A DNA stretch of 33,340 bases. Origin: Bacteroidaceae bacterium (GTDB lineage Bacteria; Bacteroidota; Bacteroidia; Bacteroidales; Bacteroidaceae). Below the pieces are notes generated by a model, which was not told where the DNA came from, made no database searches, and saw only the letters and a program-made list of their open reading frames with translations. The stretch lies in contig JAFZFN010000020.1 in assembly GCA_017555875.1 (NCBI GenBank), positions 1 to 33,340 of the forward strand. Reading direction: 5' to 3'. Numbering within the stretch: the first letter of the stretch is position 1; the number at the start of each line of letters is the position of its first letter. A program made the translations under genes and the position numbers. Shown in pieces: positions 15,239 to 23,070 of this stretch.

Positions 15239-16924
15239 ATGCAAAAAATCATCCTTTATCAAATCTTTACACGCCTATTCGGCAACGACAATACACAGTG
15301 CATACACGATGGCAGCATTGAGCAGAACGGATGCGGCAAGCTGGCCGACTTCACTCCCGAAGCGTTGGAAGCGATCAAACAGCTAGGTACTACACACGTG
15401 TGGTACACTGGAGTCATCGAACATGCCACACAGACCGACTATAGCAACCTGGGCATCCGTCCCGATCACAAGGCTACCGTCAAGGGCAAGGCTGGTTCGC
15501 CCTATGCTATCAAAGACTACTACGACATCGACCCAGACCTAGCCACCAACATTCCCAATCGCATGAAGGAGTTCACCCAACTCGTCAAGCGCACTCACGA
15601 CGCAGGGCTTAAGATGATTATCGACTTCGTCCCCAACCATGTGGCCCGATGCTATCACTCCGATGCTAAGCCTAAGAATGTGGTAGACCTCGGCGAAAAG
15701 GACGATACTAGCCTCTTCTTCTCCCCGAAGAACAACTTCTACTACCTCCCCGGCACCACGCTCGGCGGCGAGGTAGACTGGCAAGACTATACCGAGAGCC
15801 CAGCCCGCGCCACGGGTAACAATCGCTTCGACGCCTACCCCACACGCAACGACTGGTACGAGACCGTGAAGCTCAACTATGGTGTCAACTACCTCGAAGG
15901 CGAGCGCACCGACTTCTACCCCTTCCCCTCTACCTGGCTCAAGATGCGAGACATCCTCCTCTTCTGGGCTAAGAAGGGGGTCGACGGCTTCCGCTGCGAC
16001 ATGGCCGAAATGGTACCCTTCCAGTTCTGGGGTTGGGTGATACCTATCATTAAGGAGAAATATCCCCACATCATCTTCATTGCCGAAGTGTACAACACTT
16101 GGGAATACTACAACTATGTCAAGCATGGCAAGTTTGACTACCTCTACGACAAGGTAGGCCTCTACGACACACTCATCGGGATCATCCGTCACCAACAGTC
16201 AGCTACCGACATCACCCGCACTTGGCAAAACCTCGGTGAACTGCGTAGTCACATGCTCCACTTCATGGAGAACCACGACGAGCAGCGCCTCGCCTCCGAC
16301 TTCATCGTTGGTCATGGCCGCCCTGCCCTACCCGCCATGCTCGTGAGTGCCACCATCGACACTTGCCCCACAATGGTCTACTTCGGCCAAGAGTTGGGTG
16401 AGCGCGGTATGGACCACGAGGGCTACAGTGGCCGCGACGGGCGCACCACCATCTTCGACTATTGGAGTGTCGACACCGTGCGTCGCTGGCGCGATGGAGG
16501 CACCTTTTCTGGCAAGGAGCTCAACGAGGGCGAGCGCGACCTGCAAGCCTGCTATAGCCGCCTGCTCCACATTGCCCGTGACGAGAAGGCCATCACGGAT
16601 GGAGACTTCTTCGACCTCATGTATGTGAATCCCTTCACTGGCGAGTTTAACCCTCACCGCCACTACGCCTTCCTGCGCAAGCACGAAAACGAGCTGATGC
16701 TCATCGTAGCCAACTTTGACGAATGGAGCACACCGGTGAGCATCAACATCCCCTCAGCGGCATTCAGCTACTTCAACCTCCCCACACTCGAGAATGTCGA
16801 AGCTACCGAAATGCTTACAGGAGACACCCTCACCCTATCGCTCATCCCCGATGCTCCCGTACGCCTCACCTTGCCTGGATGGTCAGGTGTCATCGTGAAG
16901 ATCATGCTACCCGAAAGCAAATAA
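15239..16924 (+). CDS. GH13 alpha-amylase family protein, cytoplasmic
   Basis: A glycoside hydrolase family 13 enzyme acting on alpha-1,4-glucans or related maltooligosaccharides. It has 561 aa and no signal peptide, so it is probably intracellular. The four GH13 regions are visible: DFVPNHVAR (region I), GVDGFRCDMAEM (II, nucleophile Asp), IFIAEVYNTWEYY (III, acid/base Glu) and HFMENHDEQR (IV, transition-state Asp). The N-terminus (KIILYQIFTRLFGNDN) is that of a Bacteroidetes subfamily, and a beta-sandwich C-terminal domain ends LPGWSGVIVKIML. It starts 6 bp after fabD and ends 3 bp before alaX. Specificity (amylase, cyclomaltodextrinase, branching or phosphate-linked) cannot be fixed from motifs. 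Confidence 0.88.
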   Translation: MQKIILYQIFTRLFGNDNTQCIHDGSIEQNGCGKLADFTPEALEAIKQLGTTHVWYTGVIEHATQTDYSNLGIRPDHKATVKGKAGSPYAIKDYYDIDPDLATNIPNRMKEFTQLVKRTHDAGLKMIIDFVPNHVARCYHSDAKPKNVVDLGEKDDTSLFFSPKNNFYYLPGTTLGGEVDWQDYTESPARATGNNRFDAYPTRNDWYETVKLNYGVNYLEGERTDFYPFPSTWLKMRDILLFWAKKGVDGFRCDMAEMVPFQFWGWVIPIIKEKYPHIIFIAEVYNTWEYYNYVKHGKFDYLYDKVGLYDTLIGIIRHQQSATDITRTWQNLGELRSHMLHFMENHDEQRLASDFIVGHGRPALPAMLVSATIDTCPTMVYFGQELGERGMDHEGYSGRDGRTTIFDYWSVDTVRRWRDGGTFSGKELNEGERDLQACYSRLLHIARDEKAITDGDFFDLMYVNPFTGEFNPHRHYAFLRKHENELMLIVANFDEWSTPVSINIPSAAFSYFNLPTLENVEATEMLTGDTLTLSLIPDAPVRLTLPGWSGVIVKIMLPESK

Positions 16925-16927
16925 GCT

Positions 16928-17398
16928 ATGGAAGAGACTCCCATCCTCAACGAGCACAACAAGCAGGAGTATCCTCCCGCCCACACTGCCGAGCACATAT
17001 TGAATCAGACCATGGTGCGCATGTTTGGCTGCTCACGCTCCCGCGTAAACCATATAGAGAGGAAGAAGAGCAAGTGCAACTACGAGCTCCCCACGTGCCC
17101 TACCGAAGAACAGGTGCGCGAGGTCGAAGCCGAGGTAAACCGCATCATCCAGGCAAACCTTCCTGTGACCTCTCGCTACGTGTCTCGAGATGAAGTGCCT
17201 GCCAGCATTGACCTGAGCAAGCTGCCCACCGATGCCAGCGACACGCTGCGTCTTGTCTATGTGGGCGACTACGACGTATGCCCCTGCCTCGGAGCTCACG
17301 TGGAGCACACGAGCGAGATAGGACACTTCCGCATCAGTAGCACCAGCTACAACGATGGTCATTTCCGCATCGTGTTTCGCGTGGCTGCAATGATATAG
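16928..17398 (+). CDS. AlaX-like tRNA-editing domain protein
   Basis: A free-standing homologue of the editing (SAD) domain of alanyl/threonyl-tRNA synthetases, which hydrolyses mischarged aminoacyl-tRNA. It has 156 aa. The zinc-site motifs HTAEHIL (H19-x3-H23) and C-L-G-A-H (C120-x3-H124, inside CPCLGAHVEHTSEIG) are both present. FRISSTSYNDGHFRIVFRVA is the closing strand pair. The substrate tRNA (Ala mischarged with Ser or Gly, or another) is not determinable. It is the last gene of the fabD run, followed after 24 bp by a terminator. Confidence 0.88.
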   Translation: MEETPILNEHNKQEYPPAHTAEHILNQTMVRMFGCSRSRVNHIERKKSKCNYELPTCPTEEQVREVEAEVNRIIQANLPVTSRYVSRDEVPASIDLSKLPTDASDTLRLVYVGDYDVCPCLGAHVEHTSEIGHFRISSTSYNDGHFRIVFRVAAMI

Positions 17399-17422
17399 CA
17401 TTTGCCTCATACACATTATAAC

Positions 17423-17460
17423 GATTACCCCCTCCTGCCGGAAGGGGTAATCATTTTTTT
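17423..17460 (+). terminator. Rho-independent terminator after alaX
   Basis: A perfect 9-bp stem GATTACCCC/GGGGTAATC (17423-17431 and 17444-17452) is followed by ATTTTTTT. It separates the fabD operon from the convergent his genes; the minus strand lacks a matching T-run. Confidence 0.88.
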
Positions 17461-17488
17461 GAACTACAGCGATGTCGTTGCTATAGCT

Positions 17489-18088
17489 TTACTTGTGACG
17501 TTTGGCCAGTTCGTCTTCGAGGTCAGCGAGAGAGCAACCCATCTGTTCGGTGAGCACAAGGAGATGATAGAGCAGGTCTCCAGCTTCGTAGAGGTAACGT
17601 TCACGATTGCCGTCGATGGCTTCGATGACCGTCTCCACTGCCTCTTCGCCCACCTTCTGGGCAATCTTGTTTACCCCCTTGTTGAAGAGGTAGGTAGTGT
17701 AGGAGCCTTCAGGCATCTTGGCATGACGATCCTTGATGCAGGCCTCCAACGTACCGAGGAAGCCCTCGTTGTCGCGAGTGTCGAAGCATGCAGTGGTGCC
17801 ACGATGACATGTAGGACCGTCGGGGCGTGCCTTGATGAGGAGAGTGTCGCCATCACAATCAGCATACATCTCCACCACATGGAGATAGTTGCCGCTCGTC
17901 TCCCCCTTAGTCCAAAGGGCTTGGCGTGTGCGGCTATAGAAGGTGACGCGCCCCTCGGCTTGGGTCTTCTCGAAGGCTTCTTGGTTCATGTAGCCGAGCA
18001 TGAGCACCTTGAGGCTGTCGGCATCTTGTATGATGACGGGCAACAGTGAGTCGCCAGTCTTGCTGAGGTTAAAATCGTTAAAATCCAT
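17489..18088 (-). CDS. hisIE: Bifunctional phosphoribosyl-AMP cyclohydrolase / phosphoribosyl-ATP pyrophosphatase
   Basis: Catalyses steps 2 and 3 of histidine synthesis in the cytoplasm. It has 199 aa. The N-terminal HisI domain (1-110) shows LMLGYMNQEAFEKT, the SRTRQALWTKGETSGN block, DCDGDTLL (metal-binding Asp/Cys) and GPTCHRG (catalytic Cys/His). The C-terminal HisE domain starts near 112 and has SYTTYLFNKGVNKIAQKVGE followed by EAVETVIEAI, then LLYHLLVLTEQMG. It is the last gene of hisA-hisF-hisIE, 74 bp after hisF. That gap carries a small trace of the CCTAGG 10-bp repeat. Confidence 0.97.
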   Translation of the reverse strand: MDFNDFNLSKTGDSLLPVIIQDADSLKVLMLGYMNQEAFEKTQAEGRVTFYSRTRQALWTKGETSGNYLHVVEMYADCDGDTLLIKARPDGPTCHRGTTACFDTRDNEGFLGTLEACIKDRHAKMPEGSYTTYLFNKGVNKIAQKVGEEAVETVIEAIDGNRERYLYEAGDLLYHLLVLTEQMGCSLADLEDELAKRHK

Positions 18089-18110
18089 ATTGATATATAT
18101 TATATAGTCT

Positions 18111-18150
18111 TATCATCTAGGACAACCTATGATTCCCTAGAAATCCTAGG
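18111..18150. repeat. Four-unit CCTAGG-type 10-bp repeat between hisF and hisIE
   Basis: The units TATCATCTAG, GACAACCTAT, GATTCCCTAG and AAATCCTAGG have the same 10-bp phasing and TAG/CCTAGG core as the arrays at 3031-3350, and lie in the hisF-hisIE gap. A T-run (GTTTTTTTT on the plus strand) follows. Confidence 0.55.
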
Positions 18151-18162
18151 CTGAAGTTTTTT

Positions 18163-18918
18163 TTACATTCTTACCTTTATGCCTCGCTCTCGCAGCGCCT
18201 GCTTGAGCACGGGGATGGGTATCTCTCCATAATGGAAGATGCTGGCGGCGAGTGCTGCATCGGCACGTCCATGGGTGAGCACGTCTGCAATGTCGTCGAT
18301 GCTACCTGCTCCACCCGAGGCGATGATGGGGATGCGCAGATGATCGGCCAGTCGGGCGAAGGTGTCGCAGGGATAGCCCTGACGCGTACCATCGTGGTTC
18401 ATCGAGGTGAAGAGGAGTTCGCCCGCTCCGCGCTCCTGTGCCTCGTGAGCCCAAGCAAAGAGTTCCTTGTCGGTAGCCTGCTTGCCTCCGTGTGTGGTGG
18501 CGAGCCAACGCCCTTCGGTAAGACGGGCATCGATGGCGATGACCACGAACTGCGAGCCATACTTCGAAGCTATCTCGTCGATCAGTTCGGGTCGACGTAT
18601 AGCAGCGCTATTGATGCTTATCTTGTCGGCGCCAGCATCGAGCAGACGACTGGCATCGTCGAGTGTGCTGATGCCTCCACCCACAGTGAAGGGTATGTCT
18701 ATAGCCTCAGCGATACGGCTCACAAGGTGGGTGAAGGTATTGCGTCCCTCCTGCGTAGCACTGATGTCGAGGTAGACGAGCTCGTCGGCACCCTCACGAG
18801 CATATTTGCTACCGAGAGCTACGGCATCGCCCACATCGCGGAGGCCTTCAAAGTTGATGCCCTTGACCGTGCGGCCATCCTTGACGTCGAGGCAAGGGAT
18901 TATTCGTTTTGCTACCAT
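18163..18918 (-). CDS. hisF: Imidazole glycerol phosphate synthase, cyclase subunit
   Basis: The cyclase subunit of IGP synthase takes PRFAR and ammonia from HisH to imidazole glycerol phosphate and AICAR. It has 251 aa, the usual length. It is a (beta-alpha)8 barrel with the catalytic pair Asp11 (RIIPCLDVKDGRTVKG) and Asp130 (VVIAIDARL). The phosphate-binding loops TVGGGISTLDD and IIASGGAGSIDD are intact, as is ELLFTSMNHDGTRQGY. It starts 9 bp after hisA. Its partner HisH is not encoded in this window. Confidence 0.97.
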   Translation of the reverse strand: MVAKRIIPCLDVKDGRTVKGINFEGLRDVGDAVALGSKYAREGADELVYLDISATQEGRNTFTHLVSRIAEAIDIPFTVGGGISTLDDASRLLDAGADKISINSAAIRRPELIDEIASKYGSQFVVIAIDARLTEGRWLATTHGGKQATDKELFAWAHEAQERGAGELLFTSMNHDGTRQGYPCDTFARLADHLRIPIIASGGAGSIDDIADVLTHGRADAALAASIFHYGEIPIPVLKQALRERGIKVRM

Positions 18919-18927
18919 CTATTTGAT

Positions 18928-19644
18928 TTACAATTTACCCAGTTCTTCCAACGTGATACGTCCCTCGTAGATAGCCTTGCCCACGATGACGTGGCGTAGC
19001 CCCATCTCATCGAGGCGGTAGATGTCATCCATACTGCTGATACCGCCACTCACGATGATGTCCTGCTCGGGATACTCCGCTTGCAACCTAGCATAGAGGT
19101 CGAAGGTGGGTCCTTGCAGCATGCCATCCTTGGTTATATCGGTACAGATGACCTCCTTGAGTCCATGAGGGACAAACCTATCTATGAGCATTTCGATGGT
19201 CTGCTCCGACTCCTCCAGCCAGCCATTGATGGCCACGCGCCCTTCGTTGACATCGGCACCGAGGATGAGTCTTTCGCCTCCGTGCTCGCTGAGCCAGCGG
19301 GCAAAGAGCTCAGGCTGGCTCACCGCCACACTGCCTATGATGAGGTGACCGGCACCAGCATTGAATGCATCGCGCAACGCTTCGTCGCTCTTGATTCCCC
19401 CACCCCATTCGATGTCGAGCGAGGTACGTGTGGCAATCTGCTCCAACACATGGAGATTCTTAGGGCTGCTGCTCTTGGCCCCATCGAGGTCCACGAGATG
19501 CAGGCGACGTATGCCTACATCCTCATAGCGCATGGCCATATCGAGCGGCGAGGCATCATATTGTTTCTTCTGGCTATAGTCCCCCTTGGTAAGGCGTACG
19601 CACTTGCCGTCGATGAGGTCTATGGCAGGGATGATGTTGATCAT
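18928..19644 (-). CDS. hisA: ProFAR isomerase
   Basis: 1-(5-phosphoribosyl)-5-[(5-phosphoribosylamino)methylideneamino]imidazole-4-carboxamide isomerase, which opens the ribose ring of ProFAR to PRFAR. It has 238 aa and a (beta-alpha)8 barrel paralogous to HisF. Catalytic Asp9 lies in MINIIPAIDLIDGKCVRLTK and Asp131 in LILGADVNEG. The phosphate loops IEWGGGIKSDE and IIVSGGISSMDD are present, and ICTDITKDGMLQGP covers the second half. It is the first gene of the run and has its own consensus promoter. Confidence 0.97.
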   Translation of the reverse strand: MINIIPAIDLIDGKCVRLTKGDYSQKKQYDASPLDMAMRYEDVGIRRLHLVDLDGAKSSSPKNLHVLEQIATRTSLDIEWGGGIKSDEALRDAFNAGAGHLIIGSVAVSQPELFARWLSEHGGERLILGADVNEGRVAINGWLEESEQTIEMLIDRFVPHGLKEVICTDITKDGMLQGPTFDLYARLQAEYPEQDIIVSGGISSMDDIYRLDEMGLRHVIVGKAIYEGRITLEELGKL

Positions 19645-19671
19645 TTCCTTTTACATTTTCAATGAAGGGGA

Positions 19672-19703
19672 CAAAGGTAATGCAAGGGATTCAAAATATC
19701 AAA
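19672..19703 (-). promoter_or_regulatory. Promoter of the hisA-hisF-hisIE operon
   Basis: On the minus strand TTTG (19700-19703), 20 nt, then TACCTTTG (19672-19679), 28 bp before the hisA ATG. No attenuator-like His-rich leader peptide fits in this short leader. Confidence 0.75.
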
Positions 19704-19817
19704 TTTTGGGGATAATATAGCAGTTGTTCCATTTATGATTCCCTCTCATTTATCGGAACTACCGATGTCAACCCAAATTAATCCGACCATCTGCCCCACA
19801 TTCCTATTTTATTTTAC

Positions 19818-19825
19818 TACCTTTG
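19818..19825 (+). promoter_or_regulatory. Promoter -7 box of the BASS transporter gene
   Basis: TACCTTTG followed by CGCTCGC, 28 bp before the ATG at 19854. The upstream element is weak. Confidence 0.55.
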
Positions 19826-19853
19826 CGCTCGCTTATATCACTAGCAACCGATC

Positions 19854-20807
19854 ATGCTGAAAAGAATCCTCCGTTTCTATAAGAATTGGGCGTTGCCCAT
19901 CTCGATGCTCATGGGCGTAGTGCTCTACTTTATCTACACCAGCCTTCCCTTCCTCAGAGGCACCAGCCACATCGCCAACAAGTTGATAGGCATACTGCAG
20001 CCCACACTCATCTTCTGCATGCTGTTTATCACCTTCTGCAAGATAAAGCCCTCCGACCTGAAGCCCTGCCGCTGGCACGCCACGCTGCTGCTGGTTCAGG
20101 TCACAGCCTTCGCCCTCTGCGCAGCGGTGCTCATCCTCTTCCCCAACCTTCCTGGTCGCCTGCTCATCGAGAGCGCCATGACCTGCTTCATCTGCCCCAC
20201 GGCCTGTGCAGCCGCCGTGGTATGTGCCAAGCTGGGTGGCCATGCCGCACATCTCATCACCTATATCCTCCTCATCAACCTCGCCGCAGCGGTGTTCATC
20301 CCGCTCATCGTGCCCTTGGTGAATCCTCAGGAGGGGCAGACCTTCGTCACCACCTCGGTGCTCATCATCCGTCAAGTGTTCCCCACGCTCATCTGTCCGC
20401 TCCTGCTGGCTTGGGGCATCCGCTTCGCATCGCCCCGCCTTGCCCAGCGTCTGCAAAACACGGGCGACACCGCCTTCTACCTATGGACCGTAGCGCTCAC
20501 CATGGCGATTGCCGTCACCACGCGCTCCATCATGCACAGCCACGTCGCCGTGCCCACCCTCATCGGCATCGCTGTGGTCACCCTTGCCTCATGCTGGGCA
20601 CAGTTTGCCATAGGACGCCGCATAGGGGCCCCAGCAAACGATGCCATCGCTGCGGGCCAAGCCATCGGACAGAAGAACACGGTCTTTGCCATCTGGATGG
20701 CCTACACCTTCCTCACCCCCATCACCGCCATCGCAGGAGGATTCTACAGTGTGTGGCACAACATCTTCAACTCCTACCAGCTCTATCAGAAGCGAAAGGG
20801 CCAATAG
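19854..20807 (+). CDS. BASS-type (bile acid:sodium symporter-like) transporter
   Basis: An integral membrane transporter of 317 aa with eight to ten hydrophobic helices. It resembles the bile acid/sodium symporter superfamily, whose bacterial members carry organic anions. FICPTACAAAVVCAKLGGHA (about residues 112-131) and AAGQAIGQKNTVFAIWMAYT (about 263-282) look like the two discontinuous crossover helices that bind sodium and substrate. The start at 19854 gives an N-terminus LKRILRFYKNWALPISMLMG with one helix after a basic stretch. It is divergent from hisA. The substrate is unknown, and there is no link to the histidine genes beyond position. Confidence 0.75.
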   Translation: MLKRILRFYKNWALPISMLMGVVLYFIYTSLPFLRGTSHIANKLIGILQPTLIFCMLFITFCKIKPSDLKPCRWHATLLLVQVTAFALCAAVLILFPNLPGRLLIESAMTCFICPTACAAAVVCAKLGGHAAHLITYILLINLAAAVFIPLIVPLVNPQEGQTFVTTSVLIIRQVFPTLICPLLLAWGIRFASPRLAQRLQNTGDTAFYLWTVALTMAIAVTTRSIMHSHVAVPTLIGIAVVTLASCWAQFAIGRRIGAPANDAIAAGQAIGQKNTVFAIWMAYTFLTPITAIAGGFYSVWHNIFNSYQLYQKRKGQ

Positions 20808-20873
20808 TTTACTGGTCACACATTTGTCACACTTTTTTCACGACCATTTTTCTGGCGGGAGCGAGGAAATACC

Positions 20874-20881
20874 TATATTTG
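20874..20881 (+). promoter_or_regulatory. Promoter -7 box of the TPR/HTH lipoprotein gene
   Basis: TATATTTG at 20874-20881, with TCTG 19 bp upstream, 25 bp before the ATG at 20906. Confidence 0.5.
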
Positions 20882-20905
20882 CAGACGAAAATCTATTACG
20901 ACACG

Positions 20906-22057
20906 ATGAAAGCAATTGGGTATTTAATCATCATGGAGATGCTTCTTCTCTCAGCCTGCAATGGTGCATCGGGCCTTAAGAAAAGGTATGCGCCTAACGA
21001 GGAACAGTATGTAGCGCATGAGTATCTTACAAAAGCTAACAATGTGAGCACCGATGACAATGAGCAACGCATGCTGCTATTCGACAAAGCGATATATCAC
21101 TTTGCCAATATCGTGGTGCGCAGCGATGCCAACGACACTCTACGTGCCGATGCCCTATTCACCTTGCGATGGATAGAGGCGTACGTGAAACACGACTACG
21201 AGCAGGCCCTGCAATACCTCAACCAATACCTCGAACTGGTAGGGCCCGAGCACGAGAGTTACCCCACCTGCCTGGCCTACAAGGCCGATGACCTCTGGCA
21301 CTTCGGTGCCCAAGACTCGGCTTTGCACTATGCCTACCTTGCCTTGGAAGCGCCACACACACCAAACGATGCCATCGAGTACATCTGTCACCATATTTTA
21401 TGGAATATATATGATAGTCGCGAGATGCCCGACTCGGCCAGCCGACACAAAGCACTGCACATGAAGATACGCGAGAGCCGCGTGTTTGAGCCCATGACGA
21501 TGGAGCAACTCAAGAGCCAGTTGCAAGCAAATGTCATCGCCCCGACGAGTAAGCGCACGCCGCTCATCCCCATCGTGACCATTGCCGTAGTCCTTATCGT
21601 GGGATTGTATGTGGCGTACCTCACCTACAAGTGCCGTCGCCATGCCAAGCCAACGACACCTGTCGCAAAGAACACACCCACCAAAGCCGAGATACTGAGC
21701 AACGCGCTTGTCCAAGGCAGCAAAGCCTTTGCACTGACATCCGTGTATGACGACATCGCCACCATGCAAATCAACGAAAGAGAACTCCCCAATCTCTCCT
21801 ACGAGACGGCTCGCGCAATGGAGCGCACCCTGCTCGACGCATTCGGTGAGGCGTGTCGCACCCTGCTCGCCAATGGTGACCTCAACGATCAGGAACTCAT
21901 CTGCGCATTGGGTATGTACCTCGGCTACTCCAATGCCATCCTTGCCCATCTCGGTCACACCACCACAGCCACCATACGCAAACGCAAGGAGCGCATCCGC
22001 AAGAAACTCCCCGCCGAGTTTTGCGATGTCATCTGCAGCGGCAAGAGGCAGGAGTGA
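20906..22057 (+). CDS. TPR lipoprotein with membrane helix and C-terminal HTH
   Basis: A 383-aa protein whose real start is the ATG at 20906; its frame is open far upstream across the previous gene, but that part is not coding. Residues 1-18 are a lipoprotein signal (IMEMLLLSAC, lipobox Cys18). Residues about 35-190 are TPR-like helices (FDKAIYHFANIVV, QALQYLNQYLELVG, SALHYAYLALEAP). One membrane helix spans 219-241. The cytosolic tail ends in an HTH-like segment at 326-368 (LNDQELICALGMYLGYSNAI, then TATIRKRKERIRKKLP), similar to the LuxR-like tails of Bacteroidetes TPR regulators. The design suggests a one-piece transmembrane sensor-regulator. The HTH call is from pattern only; the target is unknown. 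Confidence 0.75.
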   Translation: MKAIGYLIIMEMLLLSACNGASGLKKRYAPNEEQYVAHEYLTKANNVSTDDNEQRMLLFDKAIYHFANIVVRSDANDTLRADALFTLRWIEAYVKHDYEQALQYLNQYLELVGPEHESYPTCLAYKADDLWHFGAQDSALHYAYLALEAPHTPNDAIEYICHHILWNIYDSREMPDSASRHKALHMKIRESRVFEPMTMEQLKSQLQANVIAPTSKRTPLIPIVTIAVVLIVGLYVAYLTYKCRRHAKPTTPVAKNTPTKAEILSNALVQGSKAFALTSVYDDIATMQINERELPNLSYETARAMERTLLDAFGEACRTLLANGDLNDQELICALGMYLGYSNAILAHLGHTTTATIRKRKERIRKKLPAEFCDVICSGKRQE

Positions 22058-22154
22058 AGTAACGGGCAAGTTTGGCACCGTCGTCACGTCTCCTCATTTG
22101 CAAAAAACTTACCTTTGCAACTTTCGGGGCGTTCTCAAAAATTTTCTTCTTCGC

Positions 22155-22184
22155 TGTAACCTTTTGGTTAGTGGTGTTGTCTAA
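22155..22184 (+). promoter_or_regulatory. ECF-sigma-type promoter, copy 1
   Basis: TGTAAC (22155-22160), 18 bp, GTCTAA (22179-22184), about 60 bp before the ATG at 22247. An AAC-containing -35 and GTC-containing -10 at this spacing are typical of ECF sigma factors. An equivalent pair is found upstream of 24628. A TACCTTTG box at 22110-22117 could be an additional housekeeping site. Confidence 0.55.
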
Positions 22185-22246
22185 TTGACGGTGACACCAA
22201 TAAAAGAGTGAACAAAATGAACAAACAAACTAAAACAACGAACGAT

Positions 22247-22915
22247 ATGAAAAAGTTTTTCAAAGTGCTGCTATTGGCAGCGGTGGCATTGATGCCAGTA
22301 ATGGGAATGTCGCAAGACTCCCATTCTCCAGAAGTACAGTATGAACGCTCAAGACAGATTCAGCAGTATGAGGACTCGGTGGCTGGAGCAAGACAGGCAC
22401 AACTGGATAGGCATGCCGAAAGGATGGCACAGATTGATGCCGATATACGAAAAAACAGTGCCATCCGGGGCGAGGATGTACTGATTGTACTGATTATAGT
22501 TTGCATTATTGCAGCAGGCATTGCCGCACTTGTCCTCTGCCTCCGTCACTCACGCAAGAAGGCCGAAGACCACAAGGAACTTATCAACAAACTCATCGAC
22601 AACAACCTACTGAACTCTACCGAACCCATCAGCAAGGAGGCCATTGAGGCGTTGATGAAGCCGAAGAAGAGCGACAAAGATAAAATTATCACTGATGTTA
22701 CCTTGGTGGGGCTTGGTTTCGGGTTTGGCGCTGCTTCAGGAACAGTTCATGGTGGATTAAGTGATATTCTTGAAGTTGCAGCATATATCCTGCTTTTCCT
22801 TGGTGCGCTACGCCTTGTTATTCGCACCATCTTAATAATTATAGGGTATTTTGCCAATAAGAAAAGAAAATCCAAGATTGAAGTAAAGGAGGCTGAGGTG
22901 GTAGAGGAGAAGTGA
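22247..22915 (+). CDS. Exported membrane protein, DUF6249-like
   Basis: A 222-aa protein of unknown function. The ATG at 22247 is chosen because it gives a proper signal peptide (MKKFFKVLLLAAVALMPVMG); a GTG at 22208 and ATG at 22217 are in frame but add a polar extension. Then come a charged periplasmic segment (25-74, many Gln/Arg/Asp), a membrane helix 77-99, a cytosolic stretch with KAEDHKELINKLIDNN and KPKKSDKDK, and two more helices (about 147-165 and 173-202). The layout resembles DUF6249 proteins, which in Bacteroidetes often accompany an ECF sigma factor and a small membrane protein, as here. The ECF-like promoter suggests it belongs to that sigma factor's regulon. Confidence 0.7.
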   Translation: MKKFFKVLLLAAVALMPVMGMSQDSHSPEVQYERSRQIQQYEDSVAGARQAQLDRHAERMAQIDADIRKNSAIRGEDVLIVLIIVCIIAAGIAALVLCLRHSRKKAEDHKELINKLIDNNLLNSTEPISKEAIEALMKPKKSDKDKIITDVTLVGLGFGFGAASGTVHGGLSDILEVAAYILLFLGALRLVIRTILIIIGYFANKKRKSKIEVKEAEVVEEK

Positions 22916-22937
22916 TAGATATGAGGAAGTAACTAAA

Positions 22938-22973
22938 AAAGCACTGTCCCCTTCAGAAGGGGACAAGTGCTTT
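22938..22973 (+). terminator. Terminator after the DUF6249-like gene
   Basis: A long stem, AAAGCACT-GTCCCC paired with GGGGAC-(A)-AGTGCTTT around TTCAGAA, 22 bp after the stop. It is symmetrical and could also work for the other strand. Confidence 0.85.
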
Positions 22974-23038
22974 CTAATTAGTTTCATCACGAGAAGTCGC
23001 CTGATAGTTAGGCGGCAAAGCCTAATACTCTAATTTAG

Positions 23039-23066
23039 AATTCAGAATTAAAAATTCAGAATTAAA
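23039..23066. repeat. Two 14-bp tandem copies before the sigma-factor gene
   Basis: AATTCAGAATTAAA occurs exactly twice in tandem (23039-23052, 23053-23066), directly before the GTG start at 23071. A small TTAGGC/GCCTAA hairpin (23008-23025) lies just upstream. This could be a slippage-prone leader; no clear promoter is seen. Confidence 0.7.
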
Positions 23067-23070
23067 CCCC

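Noticed and set aside
15539-16195. 218-codon minus-strand ORF inside the amylase gene
   Set aside because: A shadow of a strong GH13 gene; Val/Glu-rich composition caused by codon bias on the other strand.
18232-18999. 255-codon plus-strand ORF antisense to hisF
   Set aside because: hisF has all catalytic motifs. The antisense frame has no family features.
19886-22057. A 723-codon open frame on the plus strand
   Set aside because: Its first 340 codons overlap the BASS transporter in another frame and read as His/Arg/Pro-rich nonsense. Only the part from the ATG at 20906 is a real gene.
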